Assembly: GCA_023250155.1 (NCBI GenBank)
Contig: JAHFBG010000004.1
Location: 62,001 to 126,000, forward strand
From: Candidatus Melainabacteria bacterium
Lineage (GTDB): Bacteria; Cyanobacteriota; Vampirovibrionia; 2-02-FULL-35-15
Direction of reading: 5' to 3'
DNA length: 64,000 bases
Position numbers and translations under genes: made by a program
Shown: in pieces, positions 20,072-29,035 of the stretch
How positions within the stretch are numbered: position 1 is the stretch's first letter
Layout of the letters: every line of letters begins with the position of its first letter
Notes under the pieces: model-generated
The model's database searches: none
What the model was told of the DNA's origin: nothing
Seen by the model: the letters and a program-made list of their open reading frames with translations, nothing else

Positions 20072-20180
20072 TTTTAATCAGGTGGCTCTTGCGGTGACGT
20101 TGCTCCTCAGAGCCACCTTTGCATAGACCGCTCGGTTTACTGAATAAATCAGATAAACCTCACTTTATTAACTAGCATAG
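20072..20180 (-). mobile_element. Divergent copy of the GATTTATTC-loop dispersed element
   Basis: A minus-strand hairpin at 20134-20159 (GGTTTATC, loop TGATTTATTCA, GTAAACC) is followed by a second hairpin with perfect 10-bp arms, AGGTGGCTCT/AGAGCCACCT (20080-20118). Loop and order match the other copies, while both stems have different sequences but remain paired. Boundaries are approximate; no target duplication seen. Confidence 0.6.
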
Positions 20181-20201
20181 ATTTAGTTGCATAACATTCT
20201 A

Positions 20202-20714
20202 TTATAGAATATTTGAATAGTTTTTTTCTTTATATAGTTTATACAGATAATGATAGATTACTATACTGCCAGAGCAAGACAGATTTAACGAATGAACCAT
20301 ACCAAATTGAGGAATTTCTAGGGTAGAGTTATTTGCTAAAAGTTCTTTTGGTAGTCCTCCTTTTTCAGTACCAAAGAGAAATAAAGGATTTGATGGATAT
20401 TCATACTCAAAGAGAGAAACAGAATCGTTAGATTGTTCTACAAGGATTAAATTATAATTGGTTGATTTAATATAATTAAAAAATATATCAAGAGTCTCAA
20501 GATAGGTAATCTTAGTCCATTTTTCCGCTGAAACAGAGGCATAAGTATTAAAGCTTTTTTCACCAATTAAAAAAAACTCTTTTACCTTTGCACAATGAGC
20601 GGTTCTAAGTAAAGAGCCAATGTTAAATTCTTTTGAAATATTATATACGGCAACTGAAAATGGATGTGTCCATGAGTAGTATTCAGTTACTTTTTTTTCT
20701 CTTTCTTCAGTCAT
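20202..20714 (-). CDS. SpoU/TrmH-family RNA 2'-O-methyltransferase
   Basis: 170 residues of the SPOUT class with the trefoil-knot motifs in order: N-terminal FNIGSLLRTAHCAKV (motif 1), FLFGTEKGGLPKE (motif 2) and HSLNLSCSGSIVIYHY (motif 3). It binds SAM and probably methylates a ribose in tRNA or rRNA; the target is unknown. The small size fits TrmH/TrmL-type enzymes without an extra RNA-binding domain. It is 5 nt downstream of the RNase J-like gene on the same strand, consistent with an RNA-processing operon. Confidence 0.88.
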   Translation of the reverse strand: MTEEREKKVTEYYSWTHPFSVAVYNISKEFNIGSLLRTAHCAKVKEFFLIGEKSFNTYASVSAEKWTKITYLETLDIFFNYIKSTNYNLILVEQSNDSVSLFEYEYPSNPLFLFGTEKGGLPKELLANNSTLEIPQFGMVHSLNLSCSGSIVIYHYLYKLYKEKNYSNIL

Positions 20715-20719
20715 TGAGG

Positions 20720-22423
20720 TTAGAGAGATTTAGAAGATATGGTTTCTTGAATCTCTTGTATTGAAACATTAATTAATGGTCTTCTTCCTACCAATTCTAA
20801 AACACTTTTATTAACTGTATCCCTAACAATAGATTTAAGACTGAGTAACTCTTTTTCATCTCTTGCTAAAGATTGTTTAATAGCATCCTTTACTAATTCA
20901 ACAGCACCCAAACAAAATGCTCTCCAATCCTTACCTTTAGCAAAGGAACAGCCTTCAGCAAAAATTTCTGGTCCTGCAACTATATTTCTTTCATTATCAA
21001 AGGCTAAAGCAATTGTAATACTGCCTTCCTCAGAAAGAGTTTGCCTTTCTTTCATAGTAATTTCATCAATATCAAGCCCCTTAGCTTGGTTATAATAAAT
21101 TGATTGTGCTGGGATTTTGTTGGCTACTCTTGCTACTTGTTCTCTAAGTTCAAGTACATCACCATTTTTTAGTATATGAATATCGTTTGAATTTATGTTT
21201 ATGCTTTCAGCGATATTTCCATACAAAACAAGATGTCTTTCTTCACCATGTGAAGGAACGAATGAACGTGGCTTTGAAACAGTAAGCATAAACTTGGTTT
21301 CTTCACAAGCAGCATGTCCTAAGACATGAACGCCTTGTCCTTTGCCACCTACTACCTGAACTTTTTGAACAAAAAGTTGATCGATAGTATGTGCTAATAT
21401 TCTTGCTGTACCTGGTGGTGGGTCTGCACTGACTACAATAACATCTTTTGGCTTAAGCTTAATTAAAGGATGTTCTTGTTTTGCTACCTCAATTAATGCA
21501 GATAAAAAGTTTCCATATTTTCCTGATGCAAGAATAACTAACTCATTATCTTTTACTTTGTCTATTTCTTTTTCATCGACAAAGAGCTTATTGTCGACAT
21601 TTAACATACCAGCATTTATAGCAGCTTCAACTTTCATTTTAAGATAATCACCAGACAATAAAATTCTTTTATTGTTTTTTTGAACTAGATTAAAAATGAT
21701 TTGAAACTTGTGTATGTTGCTAGCATAGCTAAAAATAATTAATTTTGATTGCATTTCTTTTATAAGTTCTTTAAACCTCTTTGTAATAAAGCATTCTGAT
21801 TGTGTAAATCCAGGGCTTTCAATATTTGATGAATCACTGATTAATAAATCAACACCATCCTCGCCGGCTTGAGAATATGAAAAGTAATCAAGCAAAGCAT
21901 TGTCTAAGGGGGTTTGATCAACCTTGAAAGAACTCGTGTACAGAACATTTCCTGAAGAGGTTTGAATAAATAGTCCAAAAGAATCAGGTACGATTGAGGT
22001 GTTTTGTATTGGTTTTATTGAAAAACCTGATCCAACCTGAAAAACTTTTCTAGGTTCTAAATATTCATAATCAGGCATTTTAATTTTTTTTGATAGTTGT
22101 AATTTTACATTCTCAATGGCTAATTTAGAACCCCAAACATAAGGAATTTTCACCTTTTCCAATAGATAAAAAACTCCACCACATGTCTCGTCGCAAGCTG
22201 AAGTTAAAATAAGCCCTTTTATTTTTTCTTGATTGTCAGCTAGATAGTTTGCGCTAGGTAAAACCAGATCAACTCCACTTAAATCATTTCCAGGAAGCAT
22301 CATTCCAAAATCAACAATTATAATTTCATCTTTATATTCAAACAACCAGGAATTCTTTCCTATTTCCCCATGACCACCAAGTGGTATGGCTCTTAAAACA
22401 TCTCCTGAAGCTCGATTTTTCAT
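20720..22423 (-). CDS. RNase J-family protein lacking the metal-binding motif (probable pseudoenzyme)
   Basis: 567 residues with the RNase J architecture: metallo-beta-lactamase domain, beta-CASP insert and C-terminal domain. The N-terminus (IPLGGHGEIGKNSWLFEY) and later motifs (LLISDSSNIESPGFT, SNIHKFQ, VHVLGHAACEE, FVPSHGEERHL) are clear. The essential HxHxDH metal motif, normally in a context like LTHGHEDHIGG, reads LTSACDETCGG. The later His and Asp of NHSIPD and HTGDFK are replaced (NTSIVPD, YTSSFK). Nuclease activity is therefore unlikely. It may be a structural partner of an active RNase J, as J2 is for J1. RNA binding may survive. Confidence 0.9.
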   Translation of the reverse strand: MKNRASGDVLRAIPLGGHGEIGKNSWLFEYKDEIIIVDFGMMLPGNDLSGVDLVLPSANYLADNQEKIKGLILTSACDETCGGVFYLLEKVKIPYVWGSKLAIENVKLQLSKKIKMPDYEYLEPRKVFQVGSGFSIKPIQNTSIVPDSFGLFIQTSSGNVLYTSSFKVDQTPLDNALLDYFSYSQAGEDGVDLLISDSSNIESPGFTQSECFITKRFKELIKEMQSKLIIFSYASNIHKFQIIFNLVQKNNKRILLSGDYLKMKVEAAINAGMLNVDNKLFVDEKEIDKVKDNELVILASGKYGNFLSALIEVAKQEHPLIKLKPKDVIVVSADPPPGTARILAHTIDQLFVQKVQVVGGKGQGVHVLGHAACEETKFMLTVSKPRSFVPSHGEERHLVLYGNIAESININSNDIHILKNGDVLELREQVARVANKIPAQSIYYNQAKGLDIDEITMKERQTLSEEGSITIALAFDNERNIVAGPEIFAEGCSFAKGKDWRAFCLGAVELVKDAIKQSLARDEKELLSLKSIVRDTVNKSVLELVGRRPLINVSIQEIQETISSKSL

Positions 22424-22446
22424 ACTTTATAAATCTATGTTATCAA

Positions 22447-23262
22447 TTATCTAACAGCTACTTTACTGAAAAAAAACTCTTGAAGTTTTTTTGTACCTTC
22501 AACGATTCTTGGTCCTGGACGATTTAATAAGCTATCATCCATAACAGCAGTATTTTTATTTTTTATTGCATCAATTAAATCCCAACCCGATCTATTTAGA
22601 ACCTGTATTATATCAACTCTTTCTCCAAAACCACACCAGGAAATAACTATTTTCTCAGGGTTATATTTAAACAATTGATCAATATCAATAGGTATGCTTC
22701 TTTTCCCAGGTTGAATTAAAGAATAATCACCACCTGCTATTTGTACCAATTCTGGAATCCAGTTTCCAGAAACAGTCGGTGGATCATGCCACTCTTCAAT
22801 ATATACCCTTGGTCGATAAGAGTTCTTTTGGTTTTTCTGTTCAATTTGAGCAAGTTTTGATTTAATGTCTTGAACAAGTAGTTCAGCTTCATTTTTAGCA
22901 TATATTATATTTCCAATCTGTAAGATATCTTCATAGATTTGATTTAGATTTAATGGGTCTGAGTGGTAGACATTGAAGCCAGCCTCTTTTAATTTGAGAG
23001 CAATTTTTTCTTGTACTATATTGCTTGTTATCACTAAATCAGGTTTAAGTTTTTCTATTGCTTCAAAATCAAGTTTAATCCAAGAGCCTATTGTAGGTTT
23101 ATCTTTCAGAAGATCTTTTGGAAAATCACAGTAGATGGTCTTGCCAACAATTAAATCTTGTTTACCTAATAAACAGATAATTTCACTATGTGCTGGTGAG
23201 CAAGAAACAATTCTCAGACATTTACTACTACTCATAGAGACATAATGATATCGAAGTTTCAT
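22447..23262 (-). CDS. BtuF/FecB-type substrate-binding-fold protein without signal peptide
   Basis: 271 residues resembling cobalamin/ferric-siderophore binding proteins: RIVSCSPAHSEIICLLG at the start, then the helical-backbone motif EAIEKLKPDLVITSN, and WIPELVQIAGGDYSL. There is no export signal or lipobox, so it may be cytoplasmic, as for several COG0614 members annotated cobalamin-binding. A start at the internal Met (23235) is possible. No transport permease is adjacent, so a transport role is not supported by context. Confidence 0.72.
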   Translation of the reverse strand: MKLRYHYVSMSSSKCLRIVSCSPAHSEIICLLGKQDLIVGKTIYCDFPKDLLKDKPTIGSWIKLDFEAIEKLKPDLVITSNIVQEKIALKLKEAGFNVYHSDPLNLNQIYEDILQIGNIIYAKNEAELLVQDIKSKLAQIEQKNQKNSYRPRVYIEEWHDPPTVSGNWIPELVQIAGGDYSLIQPGKRSIPIDIDQLFKYNPEKIVISWCGFGERVDIIQVLNRSGWDLIDAIKNKNTAVMDDSLLNRPGPRIVEGTKKLQEFFFSKVAVR

Positions 23263-23312
23263 TAAATTGTATAATTCTTATGTAAGTGTATATTGTTAAT
23301 ACGTCCTCTCTG

Positions 23313-23381
23313 TATCAATCCACACGGCCAAACTTTCGATTTTCCGCGCCCAGCAGACAAGATTCTTTCAGTGGATTGATA
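23313..23381. repeat. 69-bp intergenic element with perfect 11-bp inverted ends
   Basis: TATCAATCCAC (23313-23323) and GTGGATTGATA (23371-23381) are perfect inverted repeats bounding a more G+C-rich insert (ACGGCC, CCGCGCCCAGC) in an A+T-rich genome. It lies between the divergent binding-protein and radical SAM genes. It could be a small MITE or an RNA hairpin; only one copy was seen here. Confidence 0.6.
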
Positions 23382-23407
23382 TTGCATCGTAGATTACAAT
23401 TAAATAT

Positions 23408-24214
23408 ATGGTAAGTAGCCTTACAACATTATCTTCTGTTTATGGTCCTATTAAATCCTGGCGTATGGGTTCTTCACTAGGGATAGATCTAATAATGGAT
23501 CCATCAACTTGTTCTTTTAATTGTACCTATTGCCAGCTTGGATTCATACAAAGAATTACAACAGAAAGAAAGATTTATGTATCAACTAAAAGAGTTATTC
23601 AAGATTTTAATGTAAGTAATTGGAAAGATGCAGATGTAATAACTTTTAGTGGCAGTGGTGAACCAACATTAGCATTAAATATTAGTGAAGTGATTCGGGA
23701 AATAAAATTGATTACAGAATCAAAGAAAACAATTTCAATACTTACAAATGGAACCATGTTTAATAATCCACAAGTTATAAGTGATGTAATGGATGCCGAT
23801 CTTATCTCTGTAAAACTTGATGCTCCAGATGATGAAACTCTTAGGATGATAAATAGACCAGCTTCTGAAATAAACCTAGAGAATATAGTTTTAGGAATTA
23901 AAGCTTTAAGAAAAAGATTTGAAGGTAAAATGCAACTACAAATAATGTTTATGCCACAAAATAAAAATAAAATAAATGAACTGGTAAATTTAATCAATGA
24001 AATTAAACCTGATGAAATTGCACTGAATACTCCTACAAGACCATATCCAAGCGGATGGGACATGATCACACGTGGGGCACATGGTAAGGATATAGAAAAA
24101 ATTAAATATGCGACAAAGTCATTAAAGACTTTAACAAAAGAAGAAGCTATTGAGATTGAGAACAAGTTAAAAGAGTTAACAAATTTACCTATTATTTCTG
24201 TGTATAATAATTAG
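23408..24214 (+). CDS. Radical SAM protein (COG0731, TYW1-like)
   Basis: 268 residues with the iron-sulphur motif CSFNCTYCQ (Cys-x3-Cys-x2-Cys, about residues 38-45), the SAM-binding FSGSGEPTLAL, and the sequence PIKSWRMGSSLGIDL preceding it, typical of the COG0731 group related to the wyosine synthase catalytic domain. Its substrate in bacteria is not established. TACAAT at 23395-23400 is 7 nt before the ATG with no Shine-Dalgarno. The next gene, dapL, follows after 23 nt and has its own GGAG. Confidence 0.88.
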   Translation: MVSSLTTLSSVYGPIKSWRMGSSLGIDLIMDPSTCSFNCTYCQLGFIQRITTERKIYVSTKRVIQDFNVSNWKDADVITFSGSGEPTLALNISEVIREIKLITESKKTISILTNGTMFNNPQVISDVMDADLISVKLDAPDDETLRMINRPASEINLENIVLGIKALRKRFEGKMQLQIMFMPQNKNKINELVNLINEIKPDEIALNTPTRPYPSGWDMITRGAHGKDIEKIKYATKSLKTLTKEEAIEIENKLKELTNLPIISVYNN

Positions 24215-24237
24215 GTTACAACGATAGGAGATAAAAA

Positions 24238-25434
24238 ATGAAATTTGCAAAAAGAATGGAAACCTTGCCACCGTATTTATTTGCTGAGATTGATAAAAAA
24301 AGACAAGCAGCTATTGCACGTGGAGTAGATATTATAAACATGGGAATTGGAGATCCTGATCAACCTACTCCAAAACATATTGTTGATGCTATGCACAAAG
24401 CTATTGATGATCCAAGTACTCACAATTATCCTCCCTATCAAGGAATGAAAGAATTTCGTGATGCTACAGTCAAATGGTTTGAAAAAAGATTTGATCAAAG
24501 GTTTAACCCGGATACAGAGTGCCTCTCATTGATAGGATCAAAAGAAGCCATTCATAATTGTTTCTTTGCAATAATTGATCAAGGTGATATAGCATTATTA
24601 CCTGATCCTGCATATCCAGTCTATAAAACATCTACAATGCTATCTGGTGGAAAGCCCTATATCATGCCCCTTTTAGAAAAAAACAATTGGTTGCCTGATC
24701 TTACTAAGATTCCTACTGATATAGCACAAAAAGCAAATATGATGATTATTGGCTATCCAAACAATCCTACTGGAGCAATTGCGCCGATTGAGTTCTATGA
24801 TGAGGTAATTGCATTTGCTAAAAAATATGACATTATTGTTTTATCAGATAATGCATATTCAGAAATCACGTTTGATGGATATAATGCACCATCTATTTTT
24901 CAAGCAAATGGTGCAAGAGATATTGCATTAGAATTTCATAGCTTAAGTAAAACCTACAATATGACTGGCTGGCGGGTTGGTTTTGCTGTTGGGAATGAAA
25001 AAATAATCAAGGTACTAGGAACTGTTAAAACGAACATAGATAGCGGTGTCTTTAAAGCCATTCAAAGAGCAAGTCTTGCTGCTTTTGATTCACCCAAAGA
25101 AGTCATTGAAAAAATAAACTCTCTTTACAAAGAAAGAAGAGATACAGGGGTAAAAGGATTGAGAGAACTTGGCTGGAACATAAAAGAACCTAATAAAGCT
25201 ACTTTTTATTTATGGTTGCCTATACCACCCACGTTTAAATCATCCACTGAATTTGCATCAGCAATGTTAGATAAATGTGGAATAGTTGTACCTCCTGGAT
25301 CTGGTTATGGTGAATGTGGAGAAGGATATTTTAGAATAGCGCTTACTATTGACAAAAAACGTATTGAAGAAGGACTTGCAAGGATGAAAAAAGAAGGAAT
25401 GGTCTTTGCACAAAGTGCTTGTTCCATGAAATAA
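24238..25434 (+). CDS. dapL: LL-diaminopimelate aminotransferase
   Basis: 398 residues. Converts tetrahydrodipicolinate directly to LL-DAP with glutamate, a lysine and peptidoglycan route used by Cyanobacteria and Chlamydiae. Motifs: FAKRMETLPPYLFAEIDKK, INMGIGDPDQPTP, GYPNNPTGAI, SDNAYSEITFDG, and the PLP lysine in SLSKTYNMTGWR. The 5774 gene is a paralogue; this one keeps the more DapL-like N-terminus. AGGAG precedes the ATG by 7 nt. comEC follows after 6 nt. Confidence 0.85.
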   Translation: MKFAKRMETLPPYLFAEIDKKRQAAIARGVDIINMGIGDPDQPTPKHIVDAMHKAIDDPSTHNYPPYQGMKEFRDATVKWFEKRFDQRFNPDTECLSLIGSKEAIHNCFFAIIDQGDIALLPDPAYPVYKTSTMLSGGKPYIMPLLEKNNWLPDLTKIPTDIAQKANMMIIGYPNNPTGAIAPIEFYDEVIAFAKKYDIIVLSDNAYSEITFDGYNAPSIFQANGARDIALEFHSLSKTYNMTGWRVGFAVGNEKIIKVLGTVKTNIDSGVFKAIQRASLAAFDSPKEVIEKINSLYKERRDTGVKGLRELGWNIKEPNKATFYLWLPIPPTFKSSTEFASAMLDKCGIVVPPGSGYGECGEGYFRIALTIDKKRIEEGLARMKKEGMVFAQSACSMK

Positions 25435-25440
25435 GAAGCA

Positions 25441-27540
25441 TTGCAAAAGCTTTTAGAATATAAAAATCCTCTTTGTGTCATAACTTTTGGAGTGTTGTTT
25501 GGTGCAACTTTTTCTTTTCAAGACATACAAAGTATTTATCTTATATTTGTAAGCATAATTGTATTAGCTTTATTTTTGTATTTTCGAAATTTAAAAATAT
25601 TAATTTTACTAGCTTCAATATTGGTTGGATTCTTTTATAGTGATTGTCATCTAAGTTGTTCTCTGAAAGCTCTTGTCCCATATTTAGATAAAGAAAATAT
25701 TTATATAGGGAAAATCTTATCTGTTGATAATTCAAATGATAGATTTGTAAAAAAATATTACTTTAAAGTAAATAAAATAATCGATAGTAATAATAATACT
25801 AGAGAAGTAAACTCAGAGATACTAGTTCTTGGGTCTAAGTATGAAGAATATTCACCTCATGATATTGTTCAGGTAAAAGGGATTTTAAAAAGGCCAAAAG
25901 GTGCATTGTTGCCAGGTTTGTTTGATGAAAGAAAATACCTGTTAACAAAAAATGTCCATTATATTTTAAAAGCAGAACAAGGAAGCTTAGTCTTTTTAGA
26001 TACTTCGATTAGTAGTAGTTTTATTAAGTTTATAAATAGTACAAGGAGCAAACTCTTAAAAAGCAACAACACTTCTTTAGAACCTAACAATGCATCATTA
26101 GTAAATGGAATTTTATTTGGATCAAAAGCCTCTAGATTAAAAGAAGAACTAAATAATAGGATAAGAGATTTAGGCTTAAGTCATATAACAAGTGCATCAG
26201 GATTTAATGTAGCAATATTGTCAGGAGCAATTTTTGCTTTGTGTGGATTCTTTCTAAAGAGAAATAAAATAATTCCATCTATCTTTTCAATATTGTTTGT
26301 TTTGTTGTATTGTGCTCTTGCAGATTGTTCTGCATCAATAGTAAGAGCGACAATATTTTTAATCCTTGTAATCATAGGAGGCTTGTTTGACAAAAAACCT
26401 AAAGTACTTTCAGGAATCAGTTTTATAATGTTATTGTTTTTTCTTGTGAATCCACTAAATGTTTTAGATATTGGATTGCAGCTTTCTGTCTTTGCATTTC
26501 TTGGGTTAGCACTTCTTGAACAAGAAGTTAAGCAAGCAATCTTACCAAGCATTAGTAAACACTTTCATAATCTTATATCATTAATTATTCAAACACTTAT
26601 AGCTCAAATATTTGTTTTTCCACTGTTGATTTTCTATTTTCACAATATGCAAATCTTAGGATCATTGTCAAACCTACTGGCAGTGCCATTAGCTTCAGTA
26701 ATACTAATAACAGGACTTATAAAGTTTTTATTTCTCTTTAGTCCTTTTTTAGAACATTTAATAGATGTTTTACTTAACATCTTCTCTGGACTGTTTTTAA
26801 AGTGGGTTGATTTTTTATATATTATTCCATATAAACTAATTTACTTTCCTAACATTAGTTTTTATACGATTGTTCTTTTATATTGTCTTTTGTTCTTGTG
26901 TTTATGCGGAATATTTATTAATTCAATTAAAAGGAAGTTTATATGGTTATTTGTAGGTATAAGTACGCTAGCAATTTTTTCATATATTAGTACTGATACA
27001 AGTCATTATCTAAAAGTGTTTTTCCTTCCAAACTATAATAAGCACTCAGTTTTAATTTGTCCACCAAAACAGAATCCTATTTATTTAACATTAAAAATCA
27101 ATAAAAAAGATATTTATACAATAAAAGAATATTTAAAGTTAAACAATCTACCATCTAATCTTGAATCTTATGAATTGCTAAATCCTTCTAAAACAATACC
27201 AAGTAATTCTCTAATTAAAAATGAAACAAATAAAGTTTCTATTAGATATCAAAACTTTTCATTGGATATTCTTAAAAATTATTCTAAAAAAATCACAAAT
27301 GAAGCCAATCATGTCTTTTTACCGATTCTAAAGAAAAATGATCCGCTATTAAATAAAGTATTCGATTCATATCCAGAAGTTTTAATAATAAATGACTATA
27401 AAAAACTTTCAAAGAAATCTATTCAAGATAAACTCTTTTTAAAATCTCTACCAAGTAAAACATTCTTTTTGAGTGAATGTGGTACAGTTTCACTTATTAC
27501 AGATGGAAAGAAGCACAAAATTGATTGTTCGAATTATTGA
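25441..27540 (+). CDS. comEC: ComEC/Rec2 DNA-uptake channel with degenerate C-terminal lactamase domain
   Basis: 699 residues, starting at a TTG right after dapL. N-terminal DUF4131-like soluble part with three membrane helices, then the Competence domain (DLGLSHITSASGFNVAILSG, close to the canonical HLLAISGLHV) and about eight more helices to residue 520. It would carry single-stranded DNA across the inner membrane. The C-terminal 170 residues sit where a metallo-beta-lactamase domain normally is, but no HxHxDH or equivalent is visible (KVFFLPNYNKHSVLICPP). The putative nuclease function is thus absent or replaced. Confidence 0.88.
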   Translation: MQKLLEYKNPLCVITFGVLFGATFSFQDIQSIYLIFVSIIVLALFLYFRNLKILILLASILVGFFYSDCHLSCSLKALVPYLDKENIYIGKILSVDNSNDRFVKKYYFKVNKIIDSNNNTREVNSEILVLGSKYEEYSPHDIVQVKGILKRPKGALLPGLFDERKYLLTKNVHYILKAEQGSLVFLDTSISSSFIKFINSTRSKLLKSNNTSLEPNNASLVNGILFGSKASRLKEELNNRIRDLGLSHITSASGFNVAILSGAIFALCGFFLKRNKIIPSIFSILFVLLYCALADCSASIVRATIFLILVIIGGLFDKKPKVLSGISFIMLLFFLVNPLNVLDIGLQLSVFAFLGLALLEQEVKQAILPSISKHFHNLISLIIQTLIAQIFVFPLLIFYFHNMQILGSLSNLLAVPLASVILITGLIKFLFLFSPFLEHLIDVLLNIFSGLFLKWVDFLYIIPYKLIYFPNISFYTIVLLYCLLFLCLCGIFINSIKRKFIWLFVGISTLAIFSYISTDTSHYLKVFFLPNYNKHSVLICPPKQNPIYLTLKINKKDIYTIKEYLKLNNLPSNLESYELLNPSKTIPSNSLIKNETNKVSIRYQNFSLDILKNYSKKITNEANHVFLPILKKNDPLLNKVFDSYPEVLIINDYKKLSKKSIQDKLFLKSLPSKTFFLSECGTVSLITDGKKHKIDCSNY

Positions 27541-27549
27541 GATATAAAA

Positions 27550-28395
27550 ATGAAAAATATCCTTGCAATAGACATAGGTGGCACAAAGACTCAAGTAGCA
27601 ATTGTAAGCACTGCTAATCACCCTTCATTCAAGGATTACAAAAAAATAAAAATATTACACCACAGAAAATCCCCCACACCTAAAAATCCCAATGAAGCTA
27701 TAAATCTGATTTTTAATTTTTACAAATCATTAAATATAAATGTAGAAAAAATGTCAATAAGCTTACCTGGCTTATGGAACGATAAAGGGGTTCTAATAGA
27801 AAGCAATTTTTTAAAAGAGTGGATAGGTTTTCCTTTTATCAAGAAACTATCAAAAAAACTAGACATAAAAAAATATACTTATGAAACAGATGTTATTTGT
27901 GGTGGGCTTGGGGAGTATTATGCTCATATAGAGACATTGCATGCAATGTCTCTGCTATATATAAACCTTGGTACAGGGGTTGGAGCTTCTTTAATAAGAG
28001 ATGGCAAACCATTTGTCTCGAAATCAGGACTAACACTACGATTACAAAAAATGATTTTTCCAAATGAAAACAAATTTATTCCAGCTACAAATCTAATTTC
28101 TGGCGGATATCTATCAAAACACAAAACAGATTTAAAAAAATCTCAAATGCAGCTTGCATGCTGGTTAGTTAATCTTTATTATTTATTTGCACCAGATTTA
28201 ATTGTTTTAAATGGTGGTCTTACTTATGATTGGGATCTTATAGCTAAGAAAGCTATAACACTTGCAAAGAAAGAATTAAAAAATAAAGTCAAGATTCTTC
28301 CCAGTAAATTAAAAGAAATGGCGCCAATTTATGGAGCACTTGTTATTACCTATCGCTCGTTTCGCACAAATGCTCAACTCGCTCTTCCTTCATAG
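27550..28395 (+). CDS. ROK-family sugar kinase with C-terminus replaced by a mobile element
   Basis: 281 residues. The ATP-binding N-terminus ILAIDIGGTKTQVAIV, the sugar-contact region SLPGLWND, the second phosphate motif INLGTGVGAS and LIVLNGGLTYDW are present. It probably phosphorylates a hexose; the usual Cys-rich zinc motif of ROK proteins is not visible. Two repeats intrude. A 24-bp palindrome at 27930-27953 encodes HIETLHAMS in frame, and the last 17 residues (VITYRSFRTNAQLALPS) are encoded by a MITE-like element inserted at 28342. Activity may be altered. Confidence 0.82.
   Translation: MKNILAIDIGGTKTQVAIVSTANHPSFKDYKKIKILHHRKSPTPKNPNEAINLIFNFYKSLNINVEKMSISLPGLWNDKGVLIESNFLKEWIGFPFIKKLSKKLDIKKYTYETDVICGGLGEYYAHIETLHAMSLLYINLGTGVGASLIRDGKPFVSKSGLTLRLQKMIFPNENKFIPATNLISGGYLSKHKTDLKKSQMQLACWLVNLYYLFAPDLIVLNGGLTYDWDLIAKKAITLAKKELKNKVKILPSKLKEMAPIYGALVITYRSFRTNAQLALPS
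27930..27953. repeat. Perfect 24-bp palindrome within the ROK gene
   Basis: AGAGACATTGCA followed by its exact reverse complement. The same palindrome type, with one base pair changed, occurs at 47679-47700. It adds an in-frame segment between the GLGEYYA and YINLGTG motifs of the ROK protein. Palindromes of the form TAGAGACG...CGTCTCTA are, from general knowledge, abundant in filamentous cyanobacteria. Confidence 0.9.
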
Positions 28396-28463
28396 CGCTT
28401 TTTGGTGAATAAATCACACAAAAAGCTTATTGACGCTTTTATACATTATAGCTAGGCAGTAAC
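28342..28463 (-). mobile_element. MITE-like element, 122-bp copy with 8-bp target duplication
   Basis: Ends are GTTATTACCTATCGC on the left and GCTAGGCAGTAAC on the right, imperfect inverted repeats. The flanks GAGCACTT (28334-28341) and GAGCATTT (28464-28471) match at 7 of 8 bases, an apparent target-site duplication. Inside is the hairpin 28397-28426 with the GATTTATTC loop (minus strand). Same length and sequence type as the 45.2-kb copy. It supplies the ROK gene's last codons and stop. No transposase is encoded. Confidence 0.88.
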
Positions 28464-28477
28464 GAGCATTTGTTGAC

Positions 28478-29035
28478 TTAAACTGAAATAACTTCTTTTA
28501 ATTCTGGAATCTCTCTTTTTAACATAGATTCTATTCCAGCTTTTAAGGTCATCATTGAGCTAGGACAATGACTACAAGAGCCTTGTAAGTGTAATCTTAA
28601 AACACCATCTTCATAACTATCAAAAATAATATCACCACCGTCAGATGCTACTGCTGGTCGAATTTTTTCATCTAAAATTCCAACAATCTTTTTTTCAAGC
28701 TCACTCATTGGTTTTTCAGCTTGTGCTTCATCACCTACAAGGATAGGTTCACCTGAAACTAAATGTTTATCAATAGCTACTAAGATATCCTCATAAATGC
28801 TTTCCCAAGTAGTGTCTTGCATTTTAGAAACAGTAATAAAATCTTTTCCTATAAATACTCCAGTAATACCTTCTAAATTAAATAGCCTTACTGCAAGTGG
28901 TGAGCTTTTTGCTTTTTCTTTATATGGAAAATTAGCGGTTCTATTTTCTAAAAGCACCATATCTAATACAAACTTTAGTGCATTAGGATTTGGAGTACCT
29001 TCTGTGTGGATTTTTATTTGTTTTTTAGTATTCAT
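28478..29035 (-). CDS. nfu: Nfu-type iron-sulphur cluster scaffold/carrier
   Basis: 185 residues: an N-terminal Nfu_N domain (HTEGTPNPNALKFVLDM) and a C-terminal NifU-like domain with the cluster-binding CxxC (QGSCSHCPSSMMTLK, Cys near 157 and 160). Nfu proteins receive Fe-S clusters from the assembly scaffold and hand them to client enzymes such as the radical SAM proteins encoded here (QueE and the COG0731 protein). It is divergent from fur across a 366-bp gap, a sensible pairing for iron homeostasis. Confidence 0.92.
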   Translation of the reverse strand: MNTKKQIKIHTEGTPNPNALKFVLDMVLLENRTANFPYKEKAKSSPLAVRLFNLEGITGVFIGKDFITVSKMQDTTWESIYEDILVAIDKHLVSGEPILVGDEAQAEKPMSELEKKIVGILDEKIRPAVASDGGDIIFDSYEDGVLRLHLQGSCSHCPSSMMTLKAGIESMLKREIPELKEVISV

